Positions 7,855 through 16,461 are shown, counted from the first letter of the stretch. The stretch: DNA of 64,000 bases from Amycolatopsis sp. GM8 (GCF_021653975.1 NZ_JAJKFK010000006.1:1-64000); one strand, 5' to 3'. Notes: generated from the sequence alone by a model not told the origin. A program made the numbers and translations.

Positions 7855-9333
7855 GTGAGCTCGCACGTTGACGGAGCGAACGACTCAACGCTCGAGGCCG
7901 GAGCGATCACTCTTCCCGGTGTCCTCATGCAGGCCATCACCCACATCGGGCCCGCGGTTGGCCTGCTCTTCACCGTGCAGGCGATTGCCGGTGTCGCCGG
8001 TGTCGCAGTACCTGTCGCCCTCGGGATTGGTGGCCTGGCGATGGGGCTGGTCGCCGTGTCCGTGATCCAGCTGTCGAAGAAGATGTCCTCCGCCGGCGGC
8101 TACTTCACCTGGGTCAGCAACATCATTGGGCCGAGAACCGGCTTCGTCGTCGCATGGGCGTTCCTGCTTTTCGAACCGATCGGTGCCGGAATCAATCTGT
8201 CCTTCATGGGCGGCATCATCCAATCGACCCTCAAGAACGCCTACGGGTTTGACTTCCCCTGGTGGATCACGGCACTGGTCGGGACGGCCCTGCTCACCGT
8301 CATCTCCTTGTTCGGGCTGAAGCTCTCGATCGGTTTCGTCGTGGGCATGGGTATCTTCGAGATCGCGATCGGCGTCGCACTCGCCGTGACCGGCCTGATC
8401 CACCCCGGCAACGGCGGGTTCAACTTCGAGCCGTTCATGCCGACACACGCGGCCAGCTTCAACGGCCTCTTCCTCGGGGTGGTGTTCTCGATCTTCACCT
8501 TCGCGGGCTTCGAGGCAGTCGCACCCCTCGCCGAAGAGAGCGCCAACCCGACCAAGACGCTGCCGCGCGCAGTGATCCTGTCGCTCGCGACCACGATCGT
8601 CTTCTTCCTCATCGTCGGCTGGGGCACGCTCGCCGGCTGGGGCACGAACGACGTGACATCTTTCGTCGCCGACGGCTCTCCGGTTCTCACATTCGCCCGT
8701 GGCGCCTGGGGACCCTTGTGGATCCTCGTCTTGATCTCGTTCATCAACTCGATCATCGGCGTGGGGATCGCGGTCCAGAACGCGTCGAGCCGCGTCATCT
8801 TCGGCATGGCGCGAGCGCGGGTGCTCCCGCCAGCCCTCGCCGTCGTTCACGCCAGGCGAAGGACTCCGACCAACGCTGTGCTCTTGCAGTCGTTCGTGAC
8901 GCTCGTGGTTTCGGTCGGGGGCGGCTTCCTGCTCGGCACGACCGGCGTGTTCGCGTTCGCCGGCATCATCATCACGATCCTGATCATCGTCGTCTACATC
9001 AGCGGCAACGTCGCAGTGTGGCGCCTGTACCGCTCGAAGTACCGGGATGAGTACAGCATCCTCACGCACCTCATGGTTCCGATCGCGTCCAGCCTGCTGC
9101 TGCTCTACGTCGGGTACAAGACACTCTTCCCGCTGCCGACCGGTGTGAACGCGTGGGCGCCGATCGTTGCGATCGTGTGGCTCGTCGTCGGCGGCGTCAT
9201 CGTCGCCGTTCTCTCCACCAGTGGCAGCCTCGGTACACTCCGTCGAGCGGGGACCGCGATGTCAGGCACCGAGTCGAACTCAACGATCGACGACGGGGAC
9301 GCTCCTCTCGACGATGCGAGGGCCGCCACCTGA
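7855..9333 (+). CDS. APC-superfamily permease
   Basis: A 492-residue inner-membrane transporter with about 12 hydrophobic segments. The N-terminal ITLPGVLMQAITHIGPAVG matches TM1 of APC-type amino acid and polyamine antiporters or symporters. The GTG start has GAAGGGAG upstream. It opens the plus-strand operon of an amino-sugar regulon, where one expects a PTS, ABC or sugar:cation transporter; none is present nearby. The family normally moves amino acids or amines, and the fructoselysine transporter FrlA is also an APC permease. The substrate here may be an amine-linked or amino-acid-linked sugar (inference). Confidence 0.85.
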   Translation: MSSHVDGANDSTLEAGAITLPGVLMQAITHIGPAVGLLFTVQAIAGVAGVAVPVALGIGGLAMGLVAVSVIQLSKKMSSAGGYFTWVSNIIGPRTGFVVAWAFLLFEPIGAGINLSFMGGIIQSTLKNAYGFDFPWWITALVGTALLTVISLFGLKLSIGFVVGMGIFEIAIGVALAVTGLIHPGNGGFNFEPFMPTHAASFNGLFLGVVFSIFTFAGFEAVAPLAEESANPTKTLPRAVILSLATTIVFFLIVGWGTLAGWGTNDVTSFVADGSPVLTFARGAWGPLWILVLISFINSIIGVGIAVQNASSRVIFGMARARVLPPALAVVHARRRTPTNAVLLQSFVTLVVSVGGGFLLGTTGVFAFAGIIITILIIVVYISGNVAVWRLYRSKYRDEYSILTHLMVPIASSLLLLYVGYKTLFPLPTGVNAWAPIVAIVWLVVGGVIVAVLSTSGSLGTLRRAGTAMSGTESNSTIDDGDAPLDDARAAT

Positions 9334-9409
9334 TCACCTTCGGGATCGTGCCCTGTGAGACGGTCGATGCGGCAGATGAAGACCTAGGGTGGTGGGATGG
9401 GGAGGAACG

Positions 9410-10120
9410 ATGGCGCACAAGTATGAGGCGGTTGCCCGAGGTATCCGCGAGCTGATCGCCTCATCACTTTCCCCACACGACGCGCTCCCGTCCGAGCGTG
9501 AACTGATGGAGATCTACCACGTCAGCCGAATGACGGTGCGTGCCGCCATCGCCCGCCTCATCGACGAGGGCCTCGTCTACAACATCCACGGATCCGGAAC
9601 CTACGTGGGCTCCCGCGACATCTTCTCCAAGTCGCCGAAACTGACCTCGTTCACGGAGGACATGACCAGTCGCGGGTTCCGTGCGTCGTCCCGGGTGCTC
9701 GCAGCATACGTGTCCGAGGCCGACGAGGAGCTCGCGCGAAGGTTGGCAATCCCGACCGGCTCACCGTGCACGGTCCTCCGACGATTGCGACTGGCAGACG
9801 AAAAACCGATCGCGATCGAAGAAGCGTACCTCCCCACGTCGATCCTTGATCTCGATCGACTCCGCCTCGGCGAGTCCCTCTACGCCCAGCTCGCCGAGGA
9901 CGGGCACGAGATCATCCGATCCGAACAAGAAATCAAAGCAATCGAACTCGACGATGACCAGTGTGCATTGCTCGAGGTGCCAGATGGATCCGCGGCGCTG
10001 TGCGTCCTCCGAGTGAGCTCGTCGCACCAAGGGCGACTGATCGAATTCGCGTGCGATATCTACCGCGCCGACCGATACAGCTTCCATCTGGCCGTGACGA
10101 GAGATGGAAACGAACGCTAG
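9410..10120 (+). CDS. GntR/HutC-family (UTRA) regulator, DasR/NagR-like
   Basis: A 236-residue repressor. The winged helix occupies residues 1-70 (LPSERELMEIYHVSRMTVRA, then GSGTYV) and a UTRA ligand domain fills the rest. Family members bind amino-sugar phosphates (GlcN-6-P, GlcNAc-6-P) and release DNA. The ATG at 9410 has GGGGAGGA immediately upstream. Its stop TAG shares a base with the nanE GTG. The two dre-like sites in the divergent promoter are the likely targets, which would make the cluster an autoregulated amino-sugar regulon. Confidence 0.9.
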   Translation: MAHKYEAVARGIRELIASSLSPHDALPSERELMEIYHVSRMTVRAAIARLIDEGLVYNIHGSGTYVGSRDIFSKSPKLTSFTEDMTSRGFRASSRVLAAYVSEADEELARRLAIPTGSPCTVLRRLRLADEKPIAIEEAYLPTSILDLDRLRLGESLYAQLAEDGHEIIRSEQEIKAIELDDDQCALLEVPDGSAALCVLRVSSSHQGRLIEFACDIYRADRYSFHLAVTRDGNER

Positions 10121-10860
10121 TGGAAGAAGCACATCAGCAGCTGCTGAACTCGTTGCAGGGCGGACTGGTCGTGTCCTGCCAGTCCAATCCCGGCGAAGCG
10201 TTCCACAGCTCAGCAGCCATGGCGATGTTCGCTCGGACGGCCCTGGCGTCAGGAGCCGTCGGCATCCGGGCACAGGGACCCGACGACGTTGCGCTGATCC
10301 ACCAAGACATCCCGTTGCCGCAGATTGGCCTGTGGAAGACCCACCCCGCTCACGGTGTCTTCATCACGCCGACGCTCGAGCACGCGTTGGCGGTCGCGCG
10401 CGCGGGAGCGGAAATCATTGCGATCGATGGCACGCGACGGCCGCGGCCAGACGGGCTGACGCTGCGCGAGACCATCACGGCCATCCACGAACGCACCAAC
10501 GCGCTGGTCATGGCCGATGTCGCGACCGCAGCGGACGCGACCGCCGCGCAGGACGCAGGCTCCGACATGGTCAGCACAACGCTCTCCGGCTACACGGACG
10601 ACACCCGAGACAAGGGAGACGGACCGGATTTCGACCTGCTCCGAACGACCGTCGCTGCGCTGACCGTGCCAGTTTTCGCCGAAGGCCGCATCCGCACGCC
10701 GGAGCTGGCGGCCGAAGCCATCGCCCTCGGGGCGCATGCCGTCGTGGTCGGGACCGCGATCACCGACCCGACGACCATCACCTCCTGGTTCGTGCAGGCG
10801 ATCCACAAGCGTCAGGGTCTGGACATGGCGCTCCGAACGGACTCGGTGACCACGTGGTGA
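10120..10860 (+). CDS. nanE: N-acetylmannosamine-6-phosphate 2-epimerase
   Basis: A 246-residue TIM-barrel enzyme that interconverts ManNAc-6-P and GlcNAc-6-P. Family motifs are the N-terminal GGLVVSCQ, IAIDGTRRPRPDG, MADVAT, STTLSGYT, FAEGRIRTPE and AHAVVVGTAITDP. The GTG start overlaps the gntR stop by one base (TAGTG), and its own stop overlaps the kinase start (GTGA). It feeds the NagA-NagB route. No sialate lyase (NanA) or NanK is present, so ManNAc-6-P must come from another source or be made by the adjacent kinase. Confidence 0.92.
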   Translation: MEEAHQQLLNSLQGGLVVSCQSNPGEAFHSSAAMAMFARTALASGAVGIRAQGPDDVALIHQDIPLPQIGLWKTHPAHGVFITPTLEHALAVARAGAEIIAIDGTRRPRPDGLTLRETITAIHERTNALVMADVATAADATAAQDAGSDMVSTTLSGYTDDTRDKGDGPDFDLLRTTVAALTVPVFAEGRIRTPELAAEAIALGAHAVVVGTAITDPTTITSWFVQAIHKRQGLDMALRTDSVTTW

Positions 10861-11777
10861 CGGTCCTCGCCGTCGACGGCGGACAGTCCGCCATCCGGCT
10901 TCGACACTCTTCCTCCGACCGCAGTGTCGAGGTCGAAGGCGTCAGCAGGCTCGAAGGTGATCTCGTCACGGGAACCGCCGAAGCGATCGTCGAAGTATGG
11001 CGGCGAGCAGGCTCACCACAGGTTGACCGCGCCGTTCTCGGACTGACGACCGCACCTCCCGACGCCGAGCGAGCTGAGGCACTGTGCGCGCTCATCGGGG
11101 AGGCGATCGGCGCCAGCGAAGTCTGGGTCGCCGACGACTCCGTCACGTCGCACTACGGAGCACTCTCCGGGACCCCTGGCGTGGCCCTGATCGCCGGCAC
11201 CGGCGTCGCGTGCCTGGCGCTACCGCGGGCAGGGCAACCGCGCCTGTTCGACGGCAACGGCTACCTCCTCGGCGACGAAGGCGGCGCGTTCTGGATCGGC
11301 GCCAGCGCGATCCGGTCGGTGCTCCGCCGGCACGACGGCGTCGGAGCGGCCACCGCGCTCTCCCACGTGGCTGCTGAGCGCTTCGGACCCATACCCGAAC
11401 TGCGAGAAGCCGTGTACGGCCACGTCCGACCGGTGAACGCGGTCGCACAATTCGCGCGTGATGTGCTCGATGTCGCGGGGCAGGGCGACTCCACTGCGGA
11501 AGCAATCGTGCAGTCCGCAGCAGACGAACTCGCCGCGACAGCTCAGGCCGGGGTCGCCTGGGTCGGCGACGAGGTCGTCGACATCGCTCTCGGCGGCAAG
11601 CTCTTCGCTCTGGGCTCCTTGTTGCGCAGCAGGTTTGAAACCACGATGTCATCGTCCATCCGGGACGTACGGATCAGGTCGGCGGACGCCTCCGGGCTCA
11701 CTGGCGCCATGAACCTCGGAATCACAGATGGCGCCGAGCGGTACGGCGTTCTCGTTCATCGCTGGCGCTTCCGCTGA
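10857..11777 (+). CDS. BadF/BadG-type amino-sugar kinase
   Basis: A 306-residue ASKHA-fold kinase. Phosphate-1 loop AVDGGQSAIR is at the N-terminus, VADDSVTSHYGA and IAGTGVACLA form the middle, and GDEGGAFWIG matches the N-acetylglucosamine kinase (NAGK-like) branch of the BadF/BadG/BcrA/BcrD family. It likely phosphorylates GlcNAc, ManNAc or a related amino sugar in the cytosol, which suits a permease that imports unphosphorylated substrate. The GTG at 10857 overlaps the nanE stop; a GTG one codon earlier is equally possible. It is last in the permease operon. Confidence 0.85.
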   Translation: MTVLAVDGGQSAIRLRHSSSDRSVEVEGVSRLEGDLVTGTAEAIVEVWRRAGSPQVDRAVLGLTTAPPDAERAEALCALIGEAIGASEVWVADDSVTSHYGALSGTPGVALIAGTGVACLALPRAGQPRLFDGNGYLLGDEGGAFWIGASAIRSVLRRHDGVGAATALSHVAAERFGPIPELREAVYGHVRPVNAVAQFARDVLDVAGQGDSTAEAIVQSAADELAATAQAGVAWVGDEVVDIALGGKLFALGSLLRSRFETTMSSSIRDVRIRSADASGLTGAMNLGITDGAERYGVLVHRWRFR

Positions 11778-11828
11778 GTCCGATGAATGAACTGCTCACG
11801 AGGTCACTCGCGCTCGTCGTCTCATAGA

Positions 11829-12815
11829 ACGGTCGCGATCTGGGCTTGGTGGGGTCCGCAGACGGTCTGGGTACGATGCACGTGGGGGACACGTCGCTGT
11901 CGGCGCATGGGCAGATCAAGGTCGCGGTGGACTATCAGGAGAACATCGCCGCGGGCCTGCAGATCCTGGAGACCACGTGGAATCAGCTCTATACCGACGG
12001 GATCCTCGCCAACAACGGGGATCCGCGCTATTTGGAGAACTGGTATTATGCCGCGTGGGCCTACAACTCCGGGATCGAACCCACCGGCTCGTACGACCCG
12101 ACCGGCTGCACGGCGGGCTCGTCGTGTACCGGTCCGGATGGGACGTGGGGTTTGGGTGGGCGAACAACCCGGAAAACCCAGTGTATCCGCCGAACCGCGA
12201 CCCGTATCTGCAGGACACGTATGCGGATGCGGCGCATCCGGGGAGCTGGCCTTATCAGGAACGCGTGATGGGCTGGATGGCCTCCCCGCTGCTGCGCTAC
12301 AGCGCTCGCGCCTACACGACACCGACCTATCACGGTGGCCAGAGCTGGTTGCAGATCGCGCCGTTCGCCTCGTTCTGCGACGTGCCCGACAACCACTGTG
12401 ACCCGAACACGATCAACCCGACCAACCCAGACGCCGGGCACTGCCAGCTCAATGATTACGAGTGCTGGTGGCATCAGCCGGTGACGTGGATCCCGAGCTG
12501 CACAACGACGTGCGTGACCAGCGCCTACGCCTACGCCACCGGATCCACCGAACCGGGGAACCCGGATCCAGACCCGCCGACATGCAATCTGGACACCAGC
12601 AAGGTCCCGGGTAACGCGATCATCGTGGATGACGAGACCTCACCGCCGCTGAATGTTCAGGGATGCGGAGGCGAGAACTGGTCATCGAACGGCATCTTCA
12701 ATTACGCCCATGGCACTAACTCGGCGGGTGATCCGATCGGGGGATCGATACCCACCAGGCCGGCACCGGTAGCAAGTACGACGATGCGATCCTGGAGATG
12801 CTGGGTTTCCTATGA
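11829..12815 (+). pseudogene. Fragment of a large secreted actinomycete protein (transglycosylase-like segment)
   Basis: Sequence reads GQIKVAVDYQENIAAGLQIL, then WYYAAWAYNSG and, after a frameshift near 12140, GFGWANNPENPVYPPNRDPY, then GSWPYQERVMGWMASPLL. A further shift near 12750 leads to DTHQAGTGSKYDDAILEMLG and a stop at 12813-12815. The 5' end is cut off by a stop at 11826. The repeated aromatic and Asn/Pro-rich pattern resembles the lysozyme-like segment of very large secreted actinomycete proteins; this identification is from memory and moderate. At least two frameshifts and a missing N-terminus make it a relic. Confidence 0.5.
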
Positions 12816-12863
12816 TGAAGAGGTCGAGTGCAATGGTGACCACCGAGAAGGAGCCAGGTCGCG

Positions 12864-13328
12864 ATGGTTATTGAGTTGGCGCCGCCCGACAGCGCCGGTC
12901 TTGTCCGAATCGGGTCTTCGCGCGATGAAGCTCGAGTATCCTTGGGTCAATATGGTGCGATCAATGAAGTTGATAAGGGGGGTAGTTATCCGACCTGGGT
13001 GGTGTACGATCGACGATCTGGTCTAAGCATATTCGTATTTTTTGATCAAAACGAGTTAGTGGAGGCCGTTGAGCTTGGTAGGCCGACGACCGGTGTTCAA
13101 GTTTCTTATGCGGGCATCGATGTTTTCGCAACCCCGGTTGGCGAGTTAATTTCCCGGTTGAGCCAGCGTGCGCAGGTAAAGGAACACGAGCGAGGAAGCT
13201 CGTATACAGCGAGCGACCTATTGCTCGGCTTTTGGCGTTCAGGATCTCCGGAGGAGCCCGATGAGGACGATTGGCAATACTTTGAAAGTGTGCTCGTAGC
13301 AAGACCGGGCTATTACGAACCAAAGTAG
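12864..13328 (+). CDS. Immunity-like small protein
   Basis: A 154-residue acidic cytosolic protein. The ATG has GAAGGAG upstream. The layout (IELAPPDSAGLVRIGSSRDE at the N-terminus, a central beta-rich part with GLSIFVFFDQNELVEAVELG, and a Tyr-rich end VLVARPGYYEPK) matches the small antitoxin or immunity proteins that follow polymorphic toxin genes, but I cannot place it in a named Imm family. Base composition is clearly lower in GC than its neighbours, a sign of transfer. It sits 48 bp after the decayed secreted-protein gene, as an immunity gene would, although no toxin domain is left beside it. Confidence 0.55.
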   Translation: MVIELAPPDSAGLVRIGSSRDEARVSLGQYGAINEVDKGGSYPTWVVYDRRSGLSIFVFFDQNELVEAVELGRPTTGVQVSYAGIDVFATPVGELISRLSQRAQVKEHERGSSYTASDLLLGFWRSGSPEEPDEDDWQYFESVLVARPGYYEPK

Positions 13329-13398
13329 AAACTGGTTCCGGTACGGCCTTCTTCGCGGTGGTTACCGCGCGACGCTGTGGGCACCGGATGATGCCCTG

Positions 13399-13444
13399 GC
13401 AGTGAGGGGGTCAGAGGTTCGAGTCCCCAAGTTCCCCGGATCGG
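13399..13444 (+). repeat. tRNA T-arm-like repeat, copy 1
   Basis: The stretch reads GGCAGTGAGGGGGTCAGAGG followed by TTCGAGTCCCC, which looks like the variable loop and T-arm end of a tRNA gene, but no acceptor, D or anticodon arm surrounds it. A near-identical copy on the same strand lies at 49992. Such tRNA-tail remnants are typical att-site relics. Confidence 0.45.
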
Positions 13445-13459
13445 CGACGTGAGGGGCGA

Positions 13460-13633
13460 CGGAAGCGCGTGGTTGAGTAGCTGGCGCTGGTCGTCTGTAC
13501 AGCCCGGGATAGACCTGAGCGGATCGGCACAGACGTCGTCGTGCAACCGTGTCCCGGCGGGGTCCAAGCCGACGGCGTGATGCTCGCCTTTGCCCACGTC
13601 AAGCCCGAGATAGACGGAGTAGCCGTTAGTCAC
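13460..13633 (-). pseudogene. IS110-family transposase, N-terminal fragment
   Basis: A GTG start at 13633 opens with NGYSVYLGLDVGKGEHHAVG and GLDPAGTRLHDD, the N-terminal RuvC-like (DEDD) start of IS110 transposases (LDVGKxEHHAV). Similarity ends after about 55 residues; the remaining 350 residues are absent. It is a scrap left by an old insertion. Confidence 0.65.
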
Positions 13634-13956
13634 CCAAGTGGTTTTTCGTATCGTCGTGTGCCGGTCGCCAGTGAAGCACCGACGGCTGGCAGCCACGCTA
13701 CGACGAGACCTACCTTGTGGCGGCCATGTGCCTATCAGCGTTCCCTCGATGCCACCGGACTCGGTGACACCACCCCCCGGATCATGCCTTCGACTGGGGG
13801 ATCAAATCATGCCGAGCCTGGCGACCGCAGCTCCTTGATCAAGAGCCACGCAGAAGGTAACGGGGGCGGCCGGGGCCAGGTCACGGACGAGCGGGAAGAC
13901 TGTTTTCCCGGCAGGTTGCCCTGCGCTAGCGGTGTGTCTGTGATGCGGCCTTGTCG
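13634..13956. other. Gene-free stretch between IS relics
   Basis: About 320 bp between the IS110 scrap and the IS630 relic. I see no supported coding frame, RNA gene or clear inverted repeat here; the open frames are short and out of phase with any known family. Confidence 0.4.
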
Positions 13957-14757
13957 ATGACTGATGAGCAGCGTGCCGAGCTGGGCCGGATGGCGGCTTC
14001 GTCGAGGTTGCCGCACCGGCAGGCGGTGCAGGCACGGGCGTTGCTGTGGGCGGCGGATGGCGTGGCCAACGAGGAAAACGCACGCCGGTCCGGTGTGGAC
14101 TCCGATGCGGTGCGCCGCTGGCGGTCCCGGTTCACCGAGGCGGGCGTCGCGGGTGTCGGGCGCATGGCCCAGGGCCGGGGACGCAAGCCCAGCCCGCCGC
14201 CGGGCACCGTCGAACAGGTGCTGCACACCACCGCGCATGACATGCCACCGGGCGGGGCCACGCACTGGACCACCCGCACGATGGCCGCCCGGATCGGCAT
14301 CGGCAGGGACTCGGTGGCCCGAATCTGGGCCAACCACGGCCTCAAACCGTGGAAGGTGGACACGTTCAAGATCAGCAACGATCCACGCTTCGAGGAGAAG
14401 CTGGTTGATGTGGTCGGGGTGTACGTGGTGTTCAGCTTCGATGAGAAAACGCATTGCCAGGCGCCGGATCGGACCTAGCCGTCATTGCCGATGAAGCGCG
14501 GTCGCGCGCAGACAATGACCCATGACTACAAGCGGCACGGCACGATCGATCTGTTCGGAGCGATGAGCATCGGCACCGGCGAGGTGCTCACCGAACTGCG
14601 TAAAGGCCACGCCGGTGCAGATGTGTTGCGGTTCTTCAAACAGATCGACAAGACCGTCCCGCGTGGGCTGGGTGTGCATGTCGTGCTGGACAACCTCTCC
14701 GCTCACGCCGCACCCGAAGTCACGAAGTGGCTGGCCCACAGTGATCGCCGTCGTTGA
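13957..14757 (+). mobile_element. IS630-family transposase relic
   Basis: The N-terminal helix-turn-helix part starts MTDEQRAELGRMAASSRLPH and includes NHGLKPWKVDTFKIS. The DDE part follows: FSFDEKTHCQAPDRT (first Asp), THDYKRHGTIDLFGAM and VVLDNLSAHAAPEVTKW (second Asp). An in-frame TAG at 14476-14478 replaces the expected Gln between DRT and PSLPM. The coding sequence also stops short after LSAHAAPEV, so the final Glu region is lost. No terminal inverted repeats could be identified. It interrupts a regulator gene whose 3' end follows directly. Confidence 0.75.
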
Positions 14758-15022
14758 GCACGACCGCTCGCCGTCCATCGAGCGGCGGGTCGCGTTCCTG
14801 CTCGACCAGGCCAAGGGCTACGGGCAGCGGCGTGACTACGCCAGCGCCCTGCTGACGCTGCAGACGGCCGAGGCTGAAGCGCCCGAAGACATGCGTTACC
14901 GACCCGCCGCCCACCAAATCCTGCGCACGGTCACCGAGCGGGGCCGACGGCCGGTCGCCCAGCAGGCCGCCCTGCTCGCCGGGCGTGTCGGCCTGCCCCC
15001 TGTAGTCCGCCCGAACGGCTAG
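14741..15022 (+). pseudogene. C-terminal remnant of an XRE/TPR-type actinomycete regulator
   Basis: About 93 codons, with the sequence DRSPSIERRVAFLLDQAKGY, then YASALLTLQTAEAEAPEDMR and a final GRVGLP, typical of the C-terminal TPR-like part of actinomycete XRE-family regulators. The HTH and most of the protein are missing, replaced by the IS630 relic. Translation from the internal GTG is doubtful. Confidence 0.5.
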
Positions 15023-15025
15023 TCC

Positions 15026-15046
15026 ACCCGAACTGACAGTTCGGGT
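15026..15046 (+). terminator. Small hairpin after the regulator remnant
   Basis: Perfect 9-bp arms ACCCGAACT and AGTTCGGGT with a 3-nt loop lie 3 bp after the stop at 15022. It is either a terminator or part of the operator region that follows. Confidence 0.4.
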
Positions 15047-15060
15047 TACTCGTCAGTAAC
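15045..15060. promoter_or_regulatory. Palindromic operator candidate upstream of the element genes
   Basis: GTTACTCGTCAGTAAC has perfect 6-bp arms around CGTC. It lies about 80 bp before the first small element gene at 15142. Two GntR-type genes are in the same gene group, so it may be their binding site. Confidence 0.4.
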
Positions 15061-15141
15061 CGTCATACGGTCTGCGCGTTCGATCCCCAGTGCGGATCAC
15101 CGCACTGCACCGAAACCGACCTAAGACGGGAGCGCTTCGTC

Positions 15142-15381
15142 ATGACTATTCGATTTGTCGAACGCACCAGAACCCTGGTCCCGACGTGCTGGCAGCGAGT
15201 CCGTAACGCACGGGCTACGACGACCGGGCCTCGAGTGCCGGAACCGGCCCAGCTCTACAGCCTCTGCGTTCTCGCCCTGAACCTGCACGCCCCTGACCGT
15301 GTGGGCTCGTGCGCGAGTTGCGGGGCGGCGTGGCCCTGCCAGCCGGTGCGGCTGGCGTACCGGTTGCGGGAGGGGTTCTAA
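15142..15381 (+). CDS. Small Cys-rich hypothetical protein of the integrative element
   Basis: A 79-residue basic protein. Near its C-terminus CASCGAAWPC forms a CxxC plus Cys cluster that could bind zinc. Such short Cys proteins, often ending with AYRLREGF-like sequence, recur in actinomycete integrative elements; the function is unknown. It opens a run of tightly packed small genes (3-bp gap to the next). The start ATG follows the GTTACT palindrome region. Confidence 0.6.
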   Translation: MTIRFVERTRTLVPTCWQRVRNARATTTGPRVPEPAQLYSLCVLALNLHAPDRVGSCASCGAAWPCQPVRLAYRLREGF

Positions 15382-15384
15382 GCC

Positions 15385-15642
15385 ATGTCGGAGTCCACCC
15401 TTGAGACGGATGTCGTCGTCAGCGCCCTGGTGCACAACGCTGCCAACCTGCCGATCGCGGCGCTTCAGCTTCGCGAGGGCGAGCTGAGCCCTGACCGGCA
15501 GCACGAACTCGGCTCGCTGCTCATCCAGCTCGGCGAACTGCTGCACCAGCACGCAGACCTTGTGGCCGAACCGGCTGAAGTCGCGCGGCAGCGGACGCTA
15601 TGGACGCCGGAGCACAGCGGGACCGACCATGTCACGTCATGA
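15385..15642 (+). CDS. Hypothetical element protein
   Basis: An 85-residue acidic, helix-rich protein (SALVHNAANLPIAALQLREG near the N-terminus, QLGELLHQHADLVAEPAEVA later). I recognise no family. Its 3' end overlaps the next gene in another frame by 14 bp, which supports co-translation within this gene group. Confidence 0.6.
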   Translation: MSESTLETDVVVSALVHNAANLPIAALQLREGELSPDRQHELGSLLIQLGELLHQHADLVAEPAEVARQRTLWTPEHSGTDHVTS

Positions 15643-15907
15643 GCCGGGTGGTGCTGGTCGCCTCGTCTACTTCGGACCGTTGATCCTGGCCGTCCTGTTC
15701 TTCCTGACACACCAATGGTTACAGCGTCGCCGAGCGCGTCGGCGGCGGATACCGGTCGCCCAGCTCATCGCCCGCATCCAGCAGGAGCGGACGACCCAGC
15801 CCGCCGACCGCTTGCATTCGCAGACCGCGAACCTCCCGTCCGGCTGGTGCTGGCCGAGCAGGGACCCGGACCGTCCGCCGCATGCGGAGCCAGTGAGACA
15901 ACCATGA
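15629..15907 (+). CDS. Small single-pass membrane protein
   Basis: A 92-residue protein with one clear transmembrane segment (about residues 12-27, LVYFGPLILAVLFFLTHQWL), followed by an Arg-rich stop-transfer stretch QRRRARRRR and a polar tail. This topology is common among spread or transfer accessory proteins of actinomycete elements, but no family was recognised. It overlaps the preceding gene and ends in an ATGA overlap with the GntR gene. Confidence 0.6.
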   Translation: MSRHEPGGAGRLVYFGPLILAVLFFLTHQWLQRRRARRRRIPVAQLIARIQQERTTQPADRLHSQTANLPSGWCWPSRDPDRPPHAEPVRQP

Positions 15908-16461
15908 CCGACTTCCGACCCAACGACGCGGCGGGCTACGTCTACGACCAGATGGCCGACCACTTGGCCGCGCGCATCGAATCGGGCGAGCTGGCACCGA
16001 ACACACCGTTACCGAACGAACGCCGCTTGGCCGAGGAGTACGCCGTCTCCCTGGGCACGGCCCGCCATGCCACCCGGCTCCTGCGCTACCGCGGCCTGGT
16101 CGTGACCCTCCGTGCCAAGGGCACCTACATCGCCGACCACCCCTCATCCCGCGCGCTGGAAACCGAAACCGTCCCGCTCTTCGAGCGCAAAGATGCCGGC
16201 GAGACCGCCGTCAACGAACTGGCCGGGATCGCCCTGTGCCCGCTGGAAATGGGCATGGAAATGCTCGGCGCCGTCCCCGAGTTTGACAGCACCGAGCTGG
16301 ACGCGGCCGTACTGAGCGTCCTGACCGCCCTCAACGACCGGGTGCGCGAGGCACCCGACGCTCCGACCAAGCCGCAGTACGACACGCGCGTCCTGCACGT
16401 CGGTGGGCTCGTACTCACGCTCTCCACCCAACGCCCCGCCACCGCCGCCCCCACCGTGTAA
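15904..16461 (+). CDS. GntR-family regulator of the element
   Basis: A 185-residue protein. Residues 1-75 form a GntR winged helix (YVYDQMADHLAARIESGELA, LPNERRLAEEYAVSLGTARH, then AKGTYIA). The C-terminal 100 residues are not UTRA or FadR-like and were not recognised. Related GntR proteins (KorSA type) repress transfer genes in actinomycete conjugative elements. The start ATG overlaps the upstream stop. Confidence 0.75.
   Translation: MTDFRPNDAAGYVYDQMADHLAARIESGELAPNTPLPNERRLAEEYAVSLGTARHATRLLRYRGLVVTLRAKGTYIADHPSSRALETETVPLFERKDAGETAVNELAGIALCPLEMGMEMLGAVPEFDSTELDAAVLSVLTALNDRVREAPDAPTKPQYDTRVLHVGGLVLTLSTQRPATAAPTV

Noticed and set aside
7676..7871. Two short frames (60-62 codons) in the divergent amino-sugar promoter
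   Set aside because: No ribosome site, no family resemblance, and they overlap the operator region.
13399..13444. A complete tRNA gene
   Set aside because: Only a T-arm-like end is present; no acceptor, D or anticodon stems can be formed upstream.
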